This document shows, piece by piece, positions 48,054 through 58,381 of a stretch of DNA of 64,000 nucleotides (positions are counted from its first letter, which is position 1; every line of letters starts with the position of its first letter). The notes under the pieces are model-generated. The model saw only the letters and a list, made by a program, of their open reading frames with translations. It did no database searches and was not told where the DNA came from. Made by a program: the position numbers and the translations under genes. Source of the stretch: Chitinophaga pinensis (GTDB taxonomy: Bacteria; Bacteroidota; Bacteroidia; SXHM01); contig CAMBRL010000003.1 in the NCBI GenBank assembly GCA_945870105.1, positions 1 to 64,000 on the forward strand, written 5' to 3'.

Positions 48054-48431
48054 CTAAGAATTCAATGTTGCTTTTAATGCTTTTTTGTAAACTCTTCCGA
48101 TAGGAACAGTAAACTGAATATTGTTGTCGCTGATGATAAGGCTTGAACCTTTAATCAGGTGAATTTTTTCCATGTTCACGATAAATGAACGGTGTGTGCG
48201 CACAAAGTTATCACTTGGCAAACTATCGCACATATCTTTCATAGTGCTAAGTGTTATATACTTTCCGGTAGTGGTTTTTATGATAACATAATCCGCTAGC
48301 GCTTTAATAAAAAGAATGTCGTCAGTTTTTAACTGGATAAGCTGGTAATTAGCTTTAATCATCAGGTTATCCGTTTGCTGTCTGCGCTCAGGCATTTGCT
48401 GGGGCATGTAGTTTGTTAGTGCTTGTCTCAT
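48054..48431 (-). CDS. Stand-alone LytTR DNA-binding domain protein
   Basis: DDILFIKALADYVIIKTTTGKYITLSTMKDM...FVRTHRSFIVNMEKI, no receiver domain. Confidence 0.92.
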   Translation of the reverse strand: MRQALTNYMPQQMPERRQQTDNLMIKANYQLIQLKTDDILFIKALADYVIIKTTTGKYITLSTMKDMCDSLPSDNFVRTHRSFIVNMEKIHLIKGSSLIISDNNIQFTVPIGRVYKKALKATLNS

Positions 48432-48620
48432 CTTCTTATTTTATTAAATCGTTAATACTTATTTTATGTTGAAGAAGCTTTGCGTGTGTTTAAAACCAAA
48501 TCACTTCAATTGCCTCTTATTACACATCGGGTTGTGGATAAGTTTTAGAAATTAGACTAATCAGGTTAATAACAAGACAAAAAACACCATTCTTTCCGTC
48601 CGAGTTTTAGATACCTTCCG

Positions 48621-50384
48621 ATGAATGCCTCTTTTTTGTATTTTTGCCCGTTCCAAGCGGAAAACAAGACGAAAACCTGCTATATATTACGACCAATAAT
48701 GAATTGCTTTAGCCTAAACTTCTTTTTAGTAGCCATATGGGTGGTTTCTGCGTTTTCGGGTTTTGCTCAGGAAGGCGGCTCATTGATGGTTGACGGCATT
48801 GTAACCAGTGCCGGAAAGCCCGTGGATGGCGCAGAAGTGAAGATTTTCAGGGATAAAGGCAAACTATTATATCGCACTACCAATTCAGCCGGCAAGTTCA
48901 AAGCCAAACTGGAGTTGGGCGCTGAATACGTTATTAGTGCAGGACTTCCCGGTTCCACTACCAAAACGTTTAATTTTATTACGGAGGTTCCCAAGAACAA
49001 GCAAAATGAAACATTCACCAAACAAATAGAAATAGACCTAAATCCTCTGACAGCCGATGCTAAAGGCAAGAAAAAATGGGAACAAAGCGCAGGTGGTGTG
49101 CTTTATAAAGAAAACGAGGGAGGCTTTGTAACGGTTAATTACGACCTTGATGAATGGAAGAAGCAAATGGCTGATGCCGCTGAACGCGAACGTTTAAGAA
49201 AAATTGAAGAGGATAAATTGCGTGCCGCTGCTGAGAAACGCAGATTGGAAGCCGAAGAACTGGCAAAACAGGAACAGGCTAAACACGATGCCGAAAATGC
49301 AGTATTGCTTGCTGCACAGGCAAAAGAACAGGCAAAATTAGATTCATTGGCTGCTGTGCAAGCACACTTAGCCAAAATGATGGAAAAGCGCAAACAGGAA
49401 GAAAACTTTAAGAAAACAGAAGAAGATAAGCTAAATGAATTGGTGAAAGCTGAACAAGCACGCAAGCGTGCGGAAGCTGAGAAACTCGTCCGTCAGCAGT
49501 TTATTACTGATTCAATTGCCAATGCTAAATACGAAGCAATAAAACTTGCAGCAGAAGAAAAATCAAGAAAAGAAGCCGAGGCCGAAGCATTAAAGAAAGC
49601 AGGAAAAATGCGTGAAAAAGCCGTTGCCGACTCAATTGCCAATGCACGCACACAGGAAAAATTGCAATTAGAGAAACAAAAGATCCGCGAAAAAGCCGTA
49701 GCCGATTCTCTTGTCAATTTGGAAAAGTTGAGAATAAAAGAAGAAGAAGCCCAAAAACTGAAAGCTTTGGAAGAGAAGAAAGCAAAAGAAAAGGCTGTTG
49801 CTGATTCTATTGCCACAGCGAAATTGCAACAAAAACAACTGGAAGATGAAGCAAAAGTCCGTTTCAAAGCCGAAGAAGCAGCTAAGCTTGAAGCAGAGCG
49901 TAAAAAGCGTGAAGCCGAAGAACAAGCCCGTATAAAGGCCGAACAGGAGAAATTGGCAAAAGAAGAAGCAGACCGCTTGGCAAAAATTGAAGCAGACAGA
50001 AAAGCAAAAGAAGAAGCGGAAAAGGCATCAGCCGAAGAAAAAGCTCGCATACTTGCCGAAAAACAGGAACGCGAACGTCTGGAAGCTGAACAGGAGGCTG
50101 CAGCTATAAAAGCCAAAGAAGAAGAGGCTGTCCGCAAGAAGGAAGAAGCAGCCAAAGCCTTATATGAGTTGCGGAAAAACAATTCTTACAAAGAAGAAAC
50201 AGTTACAGAAACCGGAAAGACTTTTATTGTTACAACCGTAAAAGTAGATGGTGTTCAAACCATTTATAAAAAGCTAACCCACGACTGGGGCGGGATATTT
50301 TATTTTAAAAACGGAGCCGATATCTCAGATGCCCTCTACCTTCAGGAATTAAAAAACGCTAAAGAGCAGGTGAATCCCGAGTAA
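48621..50384 (+). CDS. Secreted protein with Ig-like/carboxypeptidase-regulatory-like domain and long K/E/A-rich helix; start likely ATG 48699
   Basis: MNCFSLNFFLVAIWVVSAFSGFAQ signal; VDGIVTSAGKPVDGAEVKIF; repeated (E)KAVADSIANA blocks. Confidence 0.8.
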   Translation: MNASFLYFCPFQAENKTKTCYILRPIMNCFSLNFFLVAIWVVSAFSGFAQEGGSLMVDGIVTSAGKPVDGAEVKIFRDKGKLLYRTTNSAGKFKAKLELGAEYVISAGLPGSTTKTFNFITEVPKNKQNETFTKQIEIDLNPLTADAKGKKKWEQSAGGVLYKENEGGFVTVNYDLDEWKKQMADAAERERLRKIEEDKLRAAAEKRRLEAEELAKQEQAKHDAENAVLLAAQAKEQAKLDSLAAVQAHLAKMMEKRKQEENFKKTEEDKLNELVKAEQARKRAEAEKLVRQQFITDSIANAKYEAIKLAAEEKSRKEAEAEALKKAGKMREKAVADSIANARTQEKLQLEKQKIREKAVADSLVNLEKLRIKEEEAQKLKALEEKKAKEKAVADSIATAKLQQKQLEDEAKVRFKAEEAAKLEAERKKREAEEQARIKAEQEKLAKEEADRLAKIEADRKAKEEAEKASAEEKARILAEKQERERLEAEQEAAAIKAKEEEAVRKKEEAAKALYELRKNNSYKEETVTETGKTFIVTTVKVDGVQTIYKKLTHDWGGIFYFKNGADISDALYLQELKNAKEQVNPE

Positions 50385-50392
50385 ATTTCATT

Positions 50393-50400
50393 TACTTTTG
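50393..50400 (+). promoter_or_regulatory. Candidate -7 element TACTTTTG
   Basis: TAnnTTTG match 18 bp upstream of ATG 50418. Confidence 0.5.
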
Positions 50401-50417
50401 CCACCCGACAAAAAACG

Positions 50418-51359
50418 ATGAGAAAAATACTTGTAACAGGCGGAGCAGGTTTTGTAGGCAGTTCATTAGCCGGAAAATTAGCTGAAGACCCCGATAATTA
50501 TGTGGTTATAGTTGATAACCTGCGCACAGGCTCGCTTAAAAAACTTCCTGATTCGCCTTACCGCAATGTAAAGTTTATCAAATGCGATGTAAATCACTTT
50601 GAAGATATCTCCAGCGTTTTTTATGCCTACACCTTTGATTATGTGTTTCATTATGCTGCATTGGTTGGTGTAAAACGTACGCTTTCTAATCCTGTAATGG
50701 TACTGGAAGATATTACGGGAATAAAAAACATACTTAACCTTTCTAAAAATACAGGTGTAAGACGTGTTTACTTTTCTTCTTCATCAGAAGTATATGGCGA
50801 ACCGGTTGAGTTTCCCCAGAATGAAGACACAACACCATTAAACTCACGTTTGCCTTATGCCATTGTTAAGAATGTGGGCGAAGCGTACCTGCGTTCTTAC
50901 CAACGCGAATTTGGCCTGGAGTTTACCGTGTTCAGGTTTTTTAATACTTATGGACCAAAGCAAAGCAAAGACTTTGTGATTTCTAAGTTTATTTATGCGG
51001 CCTTGCAAAATGCCGACATCACTATTTATGGTGAAGGAAAACAAACCCGCACTTTTTGTTTTATTGAAGATAATATTGAAGCCTGTACCAACGCTTTTTA
51101 CAACAACATGTATATTAATGATGTGGTAAACATTGGCGGAACAAAAGAAGTTACCATTCTGGAACTGGCCAACATCATTATTAAAGTTACCGGTTCTTCT
51201 TCTAAAATTGTTCACCTTCCTGAATTAACAGAAGGCGATATGACACGCAGACAACCTGATACATCAAAGATGCAGCAATTGCTGAAACGCGACACCATCT
51301 CATTTGAAGAAGGTTTAAAAAGAGTGATTGAGCAGGGACAGTTTATTTCTCTTATCTAA
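50418..51359 (+). CDS. NAD-dependent nucleotide-sugar epimerase/dehydratase
   Basis: ILVTGGAGFVGSSLAGKL, FSSSSEVYGEP, YAIVKNVGE, FNTYGPKQ. Confidence 0.95.
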   Translation: MRKILVTGGAGFVGSSLAGKLAEDPDNYVVIVDNLRTGSLKKLPDSPYRNVKFIKCDVNHFEDISSVFYAYTFDYVFHYAALVGVKRTLSNPVMVLEDITGIKNILNLSKNTGVRRVYFSSSSEVYGEPVEFPQNEDTTPLNSRLPYAIVKNVGEAYLRSYQREFGLEFTVFRFFNTYGPKQSKDFVISKFIYAALQNADITIYGEGKQTRTFCFIEDNIEACTNAFYNNMYINDVVNIGGTKEVTILELANIIIKVTGSSSKIVHLPELTEGDMTRRQPDTSKMQQLLKRDTISFEEGLKRVIEQGQFISLI

Positions 51360-51367
51360 ACGGTTTT

Positions 51368-52330
51368 GTGATGCAAAACCTGTTAGAGAAAATCAATCAG
51401 AAAATATGTTCAATAAATATACCAGAGCAACCGGCTGAATTATACGAGCCCGTTACCTATACCTTTTCATTAGGCGGCAAACGCATGCGTCCTGTACTTG
51501 CGTTGTTGGGTTATTCATTGTACAAAGATGATTATGAAAAAGCATTGGATGCAGCAGTTGCATTAGAGGTGTTTCATAACTTTACCTTATTGCACGATGA
51601 TATAATGGACAACGCTCCTCTAAGACGAGGAAAGCCAACTGTCTGGCATAAGTGGGGAAACAGCACAGCCATACTTTCGGGCGATGCGATGTTTATTAAA
51701 TCGTATGAACTATTGTCGGCCTATGAAGGTGAACTGTTGAAAAAATTGCTTCCTGTTTTTAATAAAACTGCATTGGAGATTTGCGAAGGGCAGCAGTTAG
51801 ACATGAATTTTGAAACAGCAAAAAATGTTTCCATTGCCGACTACCTTCATATGATAGAATTGAAAACAGCGGTGCTGTTAGGTGCTGCTTTGCAGATGGG
51901 CTCTTTGGTTTCTGGCGCAACGGATGAAGATGCACAGAATTTATACGAATTTGGGAAGAATACCGGCATTGCATTTCAGTTGCAGGACGATATTCTGGAT
52001 GTGTTTGGCGAGACAGAAAAAGTAGGTAAGCAAACAGGTGGTGATATTATTTCCAACAAAAAAACATTTCTACTACTGAAGGCTTTTGAGTTGGCTGATG
52101 AATCAACAACAGAAAAGCTTAATGATTTGCTGAACGAAAAAAATGAACAGAAAAAAGTAGAAGGCGTAAAAGCAATTTACCATTTGCTGGAGGTAAAAAA
52201 ACTGGCAGAAGCAGAAATGCAAAAATTCTACAGCAAAGGACTTTCGGCTCTTGAAAAAGTAAACGCTTCTGCTGAAAAGAAAAAAGTGCTCACTGATTTT
52301 ACCGAACAATTAATGCAACGCCAAAGTTGA
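51368..52330 (+). CDS. Polyprenyl (geranylgeranyl-type) diphosphate synthase
   Basis: GGKRMRPVLALLGY, LLHDDIMDNAPLRRGKPTVW, FQLQDDILDVFG. Confidence 0.95.
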   Translation: MMQNLLEKINQKICSINIPEQPAELYEPVTYTFSLGGKRMRPVLALLGYSLYKDDYEKALDAAVALEVFHNFTLLHDDIMDNAPLRRGKPTVWHKWGNSTAILSGDAMFIKSYELLSAYEGELLKKLLPVFNKTALEICEGQQLDMNFETAKNVSIADYLHMIELKTAVLLGAALQMGSLVSGATDEDAQNLYEFGKNTGIAFQLQDDILDVFGETEKVGKQTGGDIISNKKTFLLLKAFELADESTTEKLNDLLNEKNEQKKVEGVKAIYHLLEVKKLAEAEMQKFYSKGLSALEKVNASAEKKKVLTDFTEQLMQRQS

Positions 52331-52635
52331 AATTCAAGAAACACATATTCATTTGCACCAACGAGCGCGCAGCCGGTGAACGTCAAAGTTGCGGAGAGGC
52401 ACATGGGTTGGCATTGGTTGCTGCCTTTAAAAAATCGTTACTCGACAAAGGTTTGAAAACCGAAGTGCGCGCACAACGAGCCGGTTGTCTGGATGCCTGT
52501 GAAAGCGGCCCAACGCTGGTGGTTTACCCCGAAGGAGTTTATTACCGCAATGTACAACTCAGTGATGTAGAAGAAATAATTCAGAAACACATTGTTGAAA
52601 ATACGCATGTAGAGCGCCTAGTTCTGCAAGCATAA
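52327..52635 (+). CDS. Thioredoxin-like [2Fe-2S] ferredoxin
   Basis: HIFICTNERAAGERQSCGEAHG, RAQRAGCLDACESGPTLVVYPEGVYYRNV. Confidence 0.88.
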   Translation: MKFKKHIFICTNERAAGERQSCGEAHGLALVAAFKKSLLDKGLKTEVRAQRAGCLDACESGPTLVVYPEGVYYRNVQLSDVEEIIQKHIVENTHVERLVLQA

Positions 52636-52691
52636 TTTTTTCTTTGCGAACTTTGCGGCATCCCTTTGCGCTCTTTGCGGTAAAATAAAAA

Positions 52692-53039
52692 ATGCAAACC
52701 AATCTTTCCCTTTACAAAAACAACGAAGAAATTATCCGCCTCACTGCCGCACAGGTAGAAAAAGATTTTGCCTCCAACGGAATAGAAATTTCGTTTTCAG
52801 GAAATATTGCTACTGCTTACGATGAATTATTTGTGCAGGTGAAACCTCTTGTAAAAAACATGTTGGAGAACAACCGTAACAAGTTTTCGCAGTTGCTTTA
52901 CACCATAGACCTCAGCGAAAAGAAAGCAAACGAGATTTTTGCAGATAATTCTTTTGCCGATGCAGTAGAGAAAATCACACAGTTCATTCTGGAACGCGAA
53001 CTGTTGAAGGTGATCACGCGCAAACATTTCTCCAAGTAA
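52692..53039 (+). CDS. Conserved hypothetical protein
   Basis: 115 aa ORF, tight spacing in a co-directional cluster. Confidence 0.6.
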   Translation: MQTNLSLYKNNEEIIRLTAAQVEKDFASNGIEISFSGNIATAYDELFVQVKPLVKNMLENNRNKFSQLLYTIDLSEKKANEIFADNSFADAVEKITQFILERELLKVITRKHFSK

Positions 53040-53040
53040 T

Positions 53041-53451
53041 TTGTTTACTTTTGTGTCAATGAACTTTTTACGCAAATACTTTTCTGTTGCAATGGCCTTG
53101 CTGATGCTCGTAATGAGTATTGGTATTACGGCACATAAAATGGTTTGCTTAGTTAGCGGAGCGGTAACGATCTCGTTCATTGAAAGCGAAGATTGCTGCG
53201 CAAAAGAAAGCAAAGTAGCTAATACTGTTGAAGCTAAGTGCTGCGATTATTATACCGACTACTTTAAGTTGGATATTCAAACCATAGTCAGCAGTTTCAA
53301 TGTTAAGCTTGACTTTCCTGCTGATTATTTCATACTTCCTGTTTTTGTTTTTACTGAAGTAGCAACAGCGCAACTTGTAGAGGTAGCTCATGCTCCTCCT
53401 CTTATTTCAGGGAAAGACATTCTTATTCTCGTTTCCGTTTTTCGTATCTGA
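53041..53451 (+). CDS. HYC_CC_PP-family-like small secreted protein; start likely ATG 53059
   Basis: ITAHKMVC, ESEDCCAKES, EAKCCDYYTDYFKL, VAHAPPLISGKDILI; precedes a TonB receptor. Confidence 0.75.
   Translation: MFTFVSMNFLRKYFSVAMALLMLVMSIGITAHKMVCLVSGAVTISFIESEDCCAKESKVANTVEAKCCDYYTDYFKLDIQTIVSSFNVKLDFPADYFILPVFVFTEVATAQLVEVAHAPPLISGKDILILVSVFRI
53046..53053 (+). promoter_or_regulatory. Candidate -7 element TACTTTTG, 5 nt before ATG 53059
   Basis: TAnnTTTG match. Confidence 0.45.
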
Positions 53452-53514
53452 TTTTAGCGTTTCCCTAACCTCTCCGAAAGAGAGGTAACAGAGTATTTAC
53501 GCTAAAACAAGAAC

Positions 53515-55764
53515 ATGAAAAACAGAATTATAAAACTATTAATCGTCTTCCTCTCTTTACCGGGTTTGGCATTTGCACAAACCCTTGAAGGAATTGTTTA
53601 CGGAATTGATGAACAACAAAAAGCCATGCCTGGCGGCAGGCAGGAAGCTCCGCTTCCCTTTGCCAATGTGCATTGGCTGGGAACAAACGAAGGAGCCGTT
53701 ACGGATCTTGACGGAAAATTTACGCTGAACAGAAACGTAAAAACGCAGACAAAACTGGTAGTAAGTTTTACCGGTTATCTAAGCGACACGCTTAGTATTT
53801 CCAACGAAACATTTCTCACCGTTAAGTTGAAAAGCAGCGTTGAGTTAGATCAGATAACTATTCAGGGAAAGCAACAAAGCACCTTCCTTTCGCGGATAGA
53901 CCCGATACTGACGGAAAAAATAACCAGCAAGGAATTACAGAAAGCAGCCTGCTGCAATCTGAGTGAAAGCTTTACAACTAATGCTTCGGTGGATGTGGTT
54001 TACACCGATGCAGTTTCGGGTGCCAAGAAAATTCAGTTGCTGGGATTAGATGGAATCTATACGCAGATTCAAGGTGAAATGATACCGATGATACGCGGTT
54101 TGTCTTCTGCTTACGGATTGGGCTTTGTTCCGGGGACATGGATAGAATCCATTCAGGTATCGAAAGGAACGGGCTCGGTGGTGAATGGTTATGAGCAGAT
54201 GGCAGGACAAATTAATCTTGAATTTCTGAAACCGGATGCTGAGAAAGCCGATAAGCTTTTTGTGAATGTTTACGGAAGTTCGGGAGGAAGGGGAGAGGTG
54301 AATATTCATACCGGAACAAAATTCAAACAAAAACTGAGTACGATGTTATTTCTGCATGGCAATACTGTTTTCAGGCAGAACGACAGCAACCACGATGGTT
54401 TTATGGATACGCCTTTGCAGCAGCAATACACGTTTTACAACCGCTGGAAATATCACAGCGGAAAACGGATTGAATCGCAACTGAATTTGAAAGGTGTGTA
54501 TGAAAACAAAACCGGAGGACAAACGGATGAGGCTTTTGAAGAACATTCGGGGCATGGCGCAATGGAAAAATACCTGATAAAAGTGCTGACCAAACAATTG
54601 GAGGTAAGCAACAAAACAGGATTGATGTTTCCGGGAAACCTCGACCGCAGCTTAGGATTAATCACTTCGGTGCGTTACCACGATATGAATTCTACATTCG
54701 GGTTGAAGAAGTATTCGGGGACGGAGAAAACATTGTATGCCAATCTGATTTATCAGGATAAGGTTGTGAATGGTGATAATAAGATACGCGCAGGGGTTAG
54801 TTTTTTGCTAGATGATTTTGTGGAAACTTACAATGATTCACTTTTCACGCGCAGGGAGATTGTGCCAGGTGCGTTTGCAGAGTATAGTTATAACAACATG
54901 TCAACTTTTTCGTTTGTTGCGGGTGTGCGGGGTGATTATCACAACCTGTATGGTTTTATGTTTAACCCTCGGGTGAACATTAAAATAAATCTTGCCGAAG
55001 AAACTATTTTTCGTGTGGCGGCAGGAAGAGGTTTTCGTGTAGCCAACCCTTTTGCTGAAAATGCTTCGGTGCTGGCAAGCGCTCGCACGGTGATTGTTAA
55101 AGAAAAACTGTCGCCCGAAATTGCGTGGAACTATGGGGTTTCGTTGAGTCAGAGTTTTCGTTTATTCGGAAGAGATGCCAGCATCAGCGCGGATTATTTC
55201 TACACTAATTTTTTGAATCAGGTGGTGGTTGATCTGGATTACAATGCCCGCGAAGTGAGCTTTTATAACTTAGACGGCAAATCGTATTCCAACAGTTTTC
55301 AGGTAGAGGCTGCGATAGAGCCGCTGAAACAATTTTCGGTGAAGGCCGCTTATAAATACTACGATGTGCGGAGTACCTATGCAGGAACACTGATGCGCAA
55401 ACCGATGACGGCAGCGGGAAGAATGTTGCTGAACTTTGGATACTTCACCCGCTTTGAGAAATGGAAGTTTGATTTAACGTTGCAACGTTTCGGACGTAGC
55501 CGCCTTCCGGGAACAACGGAGAACCCTGCGGAATATCAACGTGCAAATTATTCAGCGCCATACTTTACCATCAATGCGCAGGTAACTAAAAAGTTCAAAC
55601 GCTTTGAGGTTTACCTCGGGGGCGAGAACCTGACCAACTTTATGCAGCGTGGTGCTATTGTAGCGGCTGCGGACCCTTTCGGGCCGTACTTTGATGCCTC
55701 TATGGTCTGGGGACCGGGGATGGGAGCGGTGGTGTATGGGGGGTTGAGGTTTGCAATCAAGTAA
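53515..55764 (+). CDS. TonB-dependent receptor with N-terminal carboxypeptidase-like domain
   Basis: LEGIVYGIDEQQK...NVHWLGTNEGAVTDLDGKF; plug domain; terminal GGLRFAIK. Confidence 0.93.
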   Translation: MKNRIIKLLIVFLSLPGLAFAQTLEGIVYGIDEQQKAMPGGRQEAPLPFANVHWLGTNEGAVTDLDGKFTLNRNVKTQTKLVVSFTGYLSDTLSISNETFLTVKLKSSVELDQITIQGKQQSTFLSRIDPILTEKITSKELQKAACCNLSESFTTNASVDVVYTDAVSGAKKIQLLGLDGIYTQIQGEMIPMIRGLSSAYGLGFVPGTWIESIQVSKGTGSVVNGYEQMAGQINLEFLKPDAEKADKLFVNVYGSSGGRGEVNIHTGTKFKQKLSTMLFLHGNTVFRQNDSNHDGFMDTPLQQQYTFYNRWKYHSGKRIESQLNLKGVYENKTGGQTDEAFEEHSGHGAMEKYLIKVLTKQLEVSNKTGLMFPGNLDRSLGLITSVRYHDMNSTFGLKKYSGTEKTLYANLIYQDKVVNGDNKIRAGVSFLLDDFVETYNDSLFTRREIVPGAFAEYSYNNMSTFSFVAGVRGDYHNLYGFMFNPRVNIKINLAEETIFRVAAGRGFRVANPFAENASVLASARTVIVKEKLSPEIAWNYGVSLSQSFRLFGRDASISADYFYTNFLNQVVVDLDYNAREVSFYNLDGKSYSNSFQVEAAIEPLKQFSVKAAYKYYDVRSTYAGTLMRKPMTAAGRMLLNFGYFTRFEKWKFDLTLQRFGRSRLPGTTENPAEYQRANYSAPYFTINAQVTKKFKRFEVYLGGENLTNFMQRGAIVAAADPFGPYFDASMVWGPGMGAVVYGGLRFAIK

Positions 55765-55775
55765 ACAAAGAGGAC

Positions 55776-56678
55776 TTAATTAAAGAGCAAAGGCAATGCT
55801 TCATCTGAACCAAAGATGTTGATGCTGTTGCGCTTTTTCAATTTGCGGGGACAGGTTATAACAACAAGTTTGTTTTCGGTGGTGATGCCCATGCCTGCAG
55901 CATAGCGGAAACTGCTGCCCTTAGTGCATTGAAAATAACGGGAGCTGAGGAGCGTGAGTTGGTAATTTATAACACTGAACAGGTCGGCACGGTTGTTTTT
56001 TCCTTCAAGGCAAAAACCAATAAGAAAAATGTTGCCTGCGGTATCGGCAAGGAGGTTGATGGATTGGTAGGAGCCCCACTTTCCGGAAACGGTGTAGCTT
56101 GCAATAGAATCAAGGCCTTTGGTGCCGGAACGGTAGAAATCAATGTGGCGCGAATCCCAGTCGGCAACGGCTACTAAATAATTCCCGTTGAGGTAAAGAG
56201 CGCCCACGGCACCGGCAGTGGAGCGTTTAAAAATTCCGCTGCGCTTTATAAGGGTTTCAACAGGCTTTATTCCGGGAGCAAACATGACCACATCGGATTT
56301 ATCTTTCTGCGCATTGTCTTCAATTCCTGTAAATACTTTGCCGTTTGCGAGCTGGCATCCTCCGGCATGGCGCAGGGGCTCGTTTGCCAGTTTGTGAAGG
56401 GTGGCTTCTCCGTTTTCGGGTGCGGTTATATAATAGGAAAAGGAGGAGGCGCTGCCGGTGATGATAAAAGAGGTGCGGATATCGTGTGTGTAGCCTTGTA
56501 TGCCTTGGAGGTGGCCTCCTTCGGGTGTTTTTATGTGGCTTTTAAAATGGCAGATACGGGGCTGTTGGTTGGGGATGGCTTCAAATGCTTCGGGGACATT
56601 GGGTATGACCTGTTGAGCGCATAACCCGGTGTGGAGGAAGAGGAAAATTATAAGGATAAGGGGCTGCGTATGTTTCAT
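55776..56678 (-). CDS. Uncharacterised secreted protein
   Basis: 300 aa with signal peptide KHTQPLILIIFLFLHTGLCAQQ. Confidence 0.65.
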   Translation of the reverse strand: MKHTQPLILIIFLFLHTGLCAQQVIPNVPEAFEAIPNQQPRICHFKSHIKTPEGGHLQGIQGYTHDIRTSFIITGSASSFSYYITAPENGEATLHKLANEPLRHAGGCQLANGKVFTGIEDNAQKDKSDVVMFAPGIKPVETLIKRSGIFKRSTAGAVGALYLNGNYLVAVADWDSRHIDFYRSGTKGLDSIASYTVSGKWGSYQSINLLADTAGNIFLIGFCLEGKNNRADLFSVINYQLTLLSSRYFQCTKGSSFRYAAGMGITTENKLVVITCPRKLKKRNSINIFGSDEALPLLFN

Positions 56679-56907
56679 GCCGGTGCGAAAATACGGGTTA
56701 GTGTTAAGGGTTGGGTGTATGATCTCATTCGTGCTGCGGGTATCTGCCTGAGGCGGAAGAAGAGGGGAGAGTTGGTTTTGGCAAAGTGATTTGGGCTTGC
56801 GCTACCTAAGAAAAACGGAGTGTAAGCAACGAAAAATGGCTTGTAAGCAATTGGGAAGCTTTATTTAGTTCAAAAAATCCTCCACCGCAAGCAGGGGACT
56901 TTTTACT

Positions 56908-56915
56908 TACCTTTG
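56908..56915 (+). promoter_or_regulatory. Candidate -7 element TACCTTTG, 4 nt before ATG 56920
   Basis: TAnnTTTG match. Confidence 0.45.
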
Positions 56916-56919
56916 CCCA

Positions 56920-57540
56920 ATGAACACCACCGAAACAAAGAAACTCCCCGTTACCATATACGCTGAAAGCACGCCCAACCCCAATGCAATGAAATTTGTT
57001 GCCAATATCGGGCTGCTGAAAGATGTAAGTGTAGAATATACTTCCAAAGCACAGGCGAAGGGTTCGCCACTTGCTCAAAAGCTGTTTGAGTTTCCGTTTG
57101 TGGCGGGGGTGTTTATTGCTGCCAACTTTGTGTCGGTTACCAAAACCAATGCGGTGGAATGGGAAAGCATAACACTGGAGCTGCGCAGTTTTATCCGTGA
57201 GTTTTTGGCAAATGGCGGAGAAGCGGTTAGTGAACTTCCGGAGAAGAAGGAAGAAATTGCTGTAGCAAAAACGGAAGCGGTATCTGCTTCCACTTCAAAA
57301 GCCAATCCTGTTATTGACGGTAAAATTATTGCCATACTGGAACAATATGTTCGTCCGGCAGTGGAGGGTGATGGCGGAAATATACAGTTCAAATCGTTTG
57401 AAGATGGTAAAGTAAATGTGGTGTTGCAGGGTGCCTGCAGCGGTTGCCCCTCCTCTACTATTACGTTGAAAGCGGGTATTGAAGCGCTGCTGAAAAAGAT
57501 GGTTCCTGAAGTGCAGGAAGTAGTAGCGGTAGCGGAATAA
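56920..57540 (+). CDS. nfu: NifU-like Fe-S scaffold protein
   Basis: [21 protein letters not shown] and [17 protein letters not shown]...[20 protein letters not shown]. Confidence 0.93.
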   Translation: MNTTETKKLPVTIYAESTPNPNAMKFVANIGLLKDVSVEYTSKAQAKGSPLAQKLFEFPFVAGVFIAANFVSVTKTNAVEWESITLELRSFIREFLANGGEAVSELPEKKEEIAVAKTEAVSASTSKANPVIDGKIIAILEQYVRPAVEGDGGNIQFKSFEDGKVNVVLQGACSGCPSSTITLKAGIEALLKKMVPEVQEVVAVAE

Positions 57541-58307
57541 TGTATCCCGTTCGCGCCAAAAAACACTTAGGTCAACATTTTCTAAAAGACGAAAACATTG
57601 CCCGTAAAATTGCTGAAAGTCTTAGCGGGCATGGCACTTATAAACAGGTGTTGGAGATAGGTCCCGGAACAGGGATGCTGACTAAATATCTTTTAGAGAA
57701 TAAAGAGATTGATGTAAGCGTAGTGGAAGTAGACCGCGAATCGGTTGAGTTTCTGAAACTGAATTTTCCGCAACTGAAAGGCAAAATAATTGAAGGTGAT
57801 TTTCTGAGACTGAATATTGACCTGGAGCGTTATGCTATCATTGGTAATTTTCCTTACAACATTTCGTCACAGATATTTTTCAATGTGCTGGAACACCGTA
57901 ACAAGATACCGGAAGTGGTATGCATGATACAGCGGGAAGTAGCGCTGCGCATAGCATCACCACCGGGAAGTAAGGAGTATGGAATACTGAGCGTTCTGCT
58001 TTCTGCTTTCTATGATATTGAATACCTGTTCACGGTAAATGAAACGGTTTTTGTTCCGCCCCCAAAAGTAAAATCGGGTGTTATCCGCCTTACGCGCAAT
58101 AACACCATAGCACTCGACTGCGATGAAAAAGAATTTTTCATGGTAGTGAAAACAGCTTTTAACCAACGCAGAAAAACATTGAGGAATGCACTCAAAAGTC
58201 TTACTTTCGCACCCGTTGCAGAAAGCAAACTGTTTGACAAACGTGCAGAACAACTGAGTGTTGGAGAGTTTGTTGAGCTGACGAAGTTGCTGTCTGTTGC
58301 AAAATAA
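57540..58307 (+). CDS. rsmA: 16S rRNA dimethyladenosine transferase
   Basis: [51 protein letters not shown]. Confidence 0.97.
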   Translation: MYPVRAKKHLGQHFLKDENIARKIAESLSGHGTYKQVLEIGPGTGMLTKYLLENKEIDVSVVEVDRESVEFLKLNFPQLKGKIIEGDFLRLNIDLERYAIIGNFPYNISSQIFFNVLEHRNKIPEVVCMIQREVALRIASPPGSKEYGILSVLLSAFYDIEYLFTVNETVFVPPPKVKSGVIRLTRNNTIALDCDEKEFFMVVKTAFNQRRKTLRNALKSLTFAPVAESKLFDKRAEQLSVGEFVELTKLLSVAK

Positions 58308-58310
58308 TTC

Positions 58311-58371
58311 CGTCATTCCAAACTTGTTTCGGAATCTTTTATTGAGATGCTGAAACAAGTTCAGCATGACG
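58311..58371. repeat. Dispersed palindrome, third copy
   Basis: CGTCATTCCAAACTTGTTTCGGAAT...TGCTGAAACAAGTTCAGCATGACG. Confidence 0.88.
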
Positions 58372-58381
58372 TTCTGACGAA

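Noticed and set aside
49493-50182. 229-aa reverse-strand Ser/Ala-rich ORF
   Set aside because: Antisense shadow of the K/E/A-rich coding sequence; no start context or family resemblance.
57075-57566. 163-aa reverse ORF
   Set aside because: Antisense to nfu.
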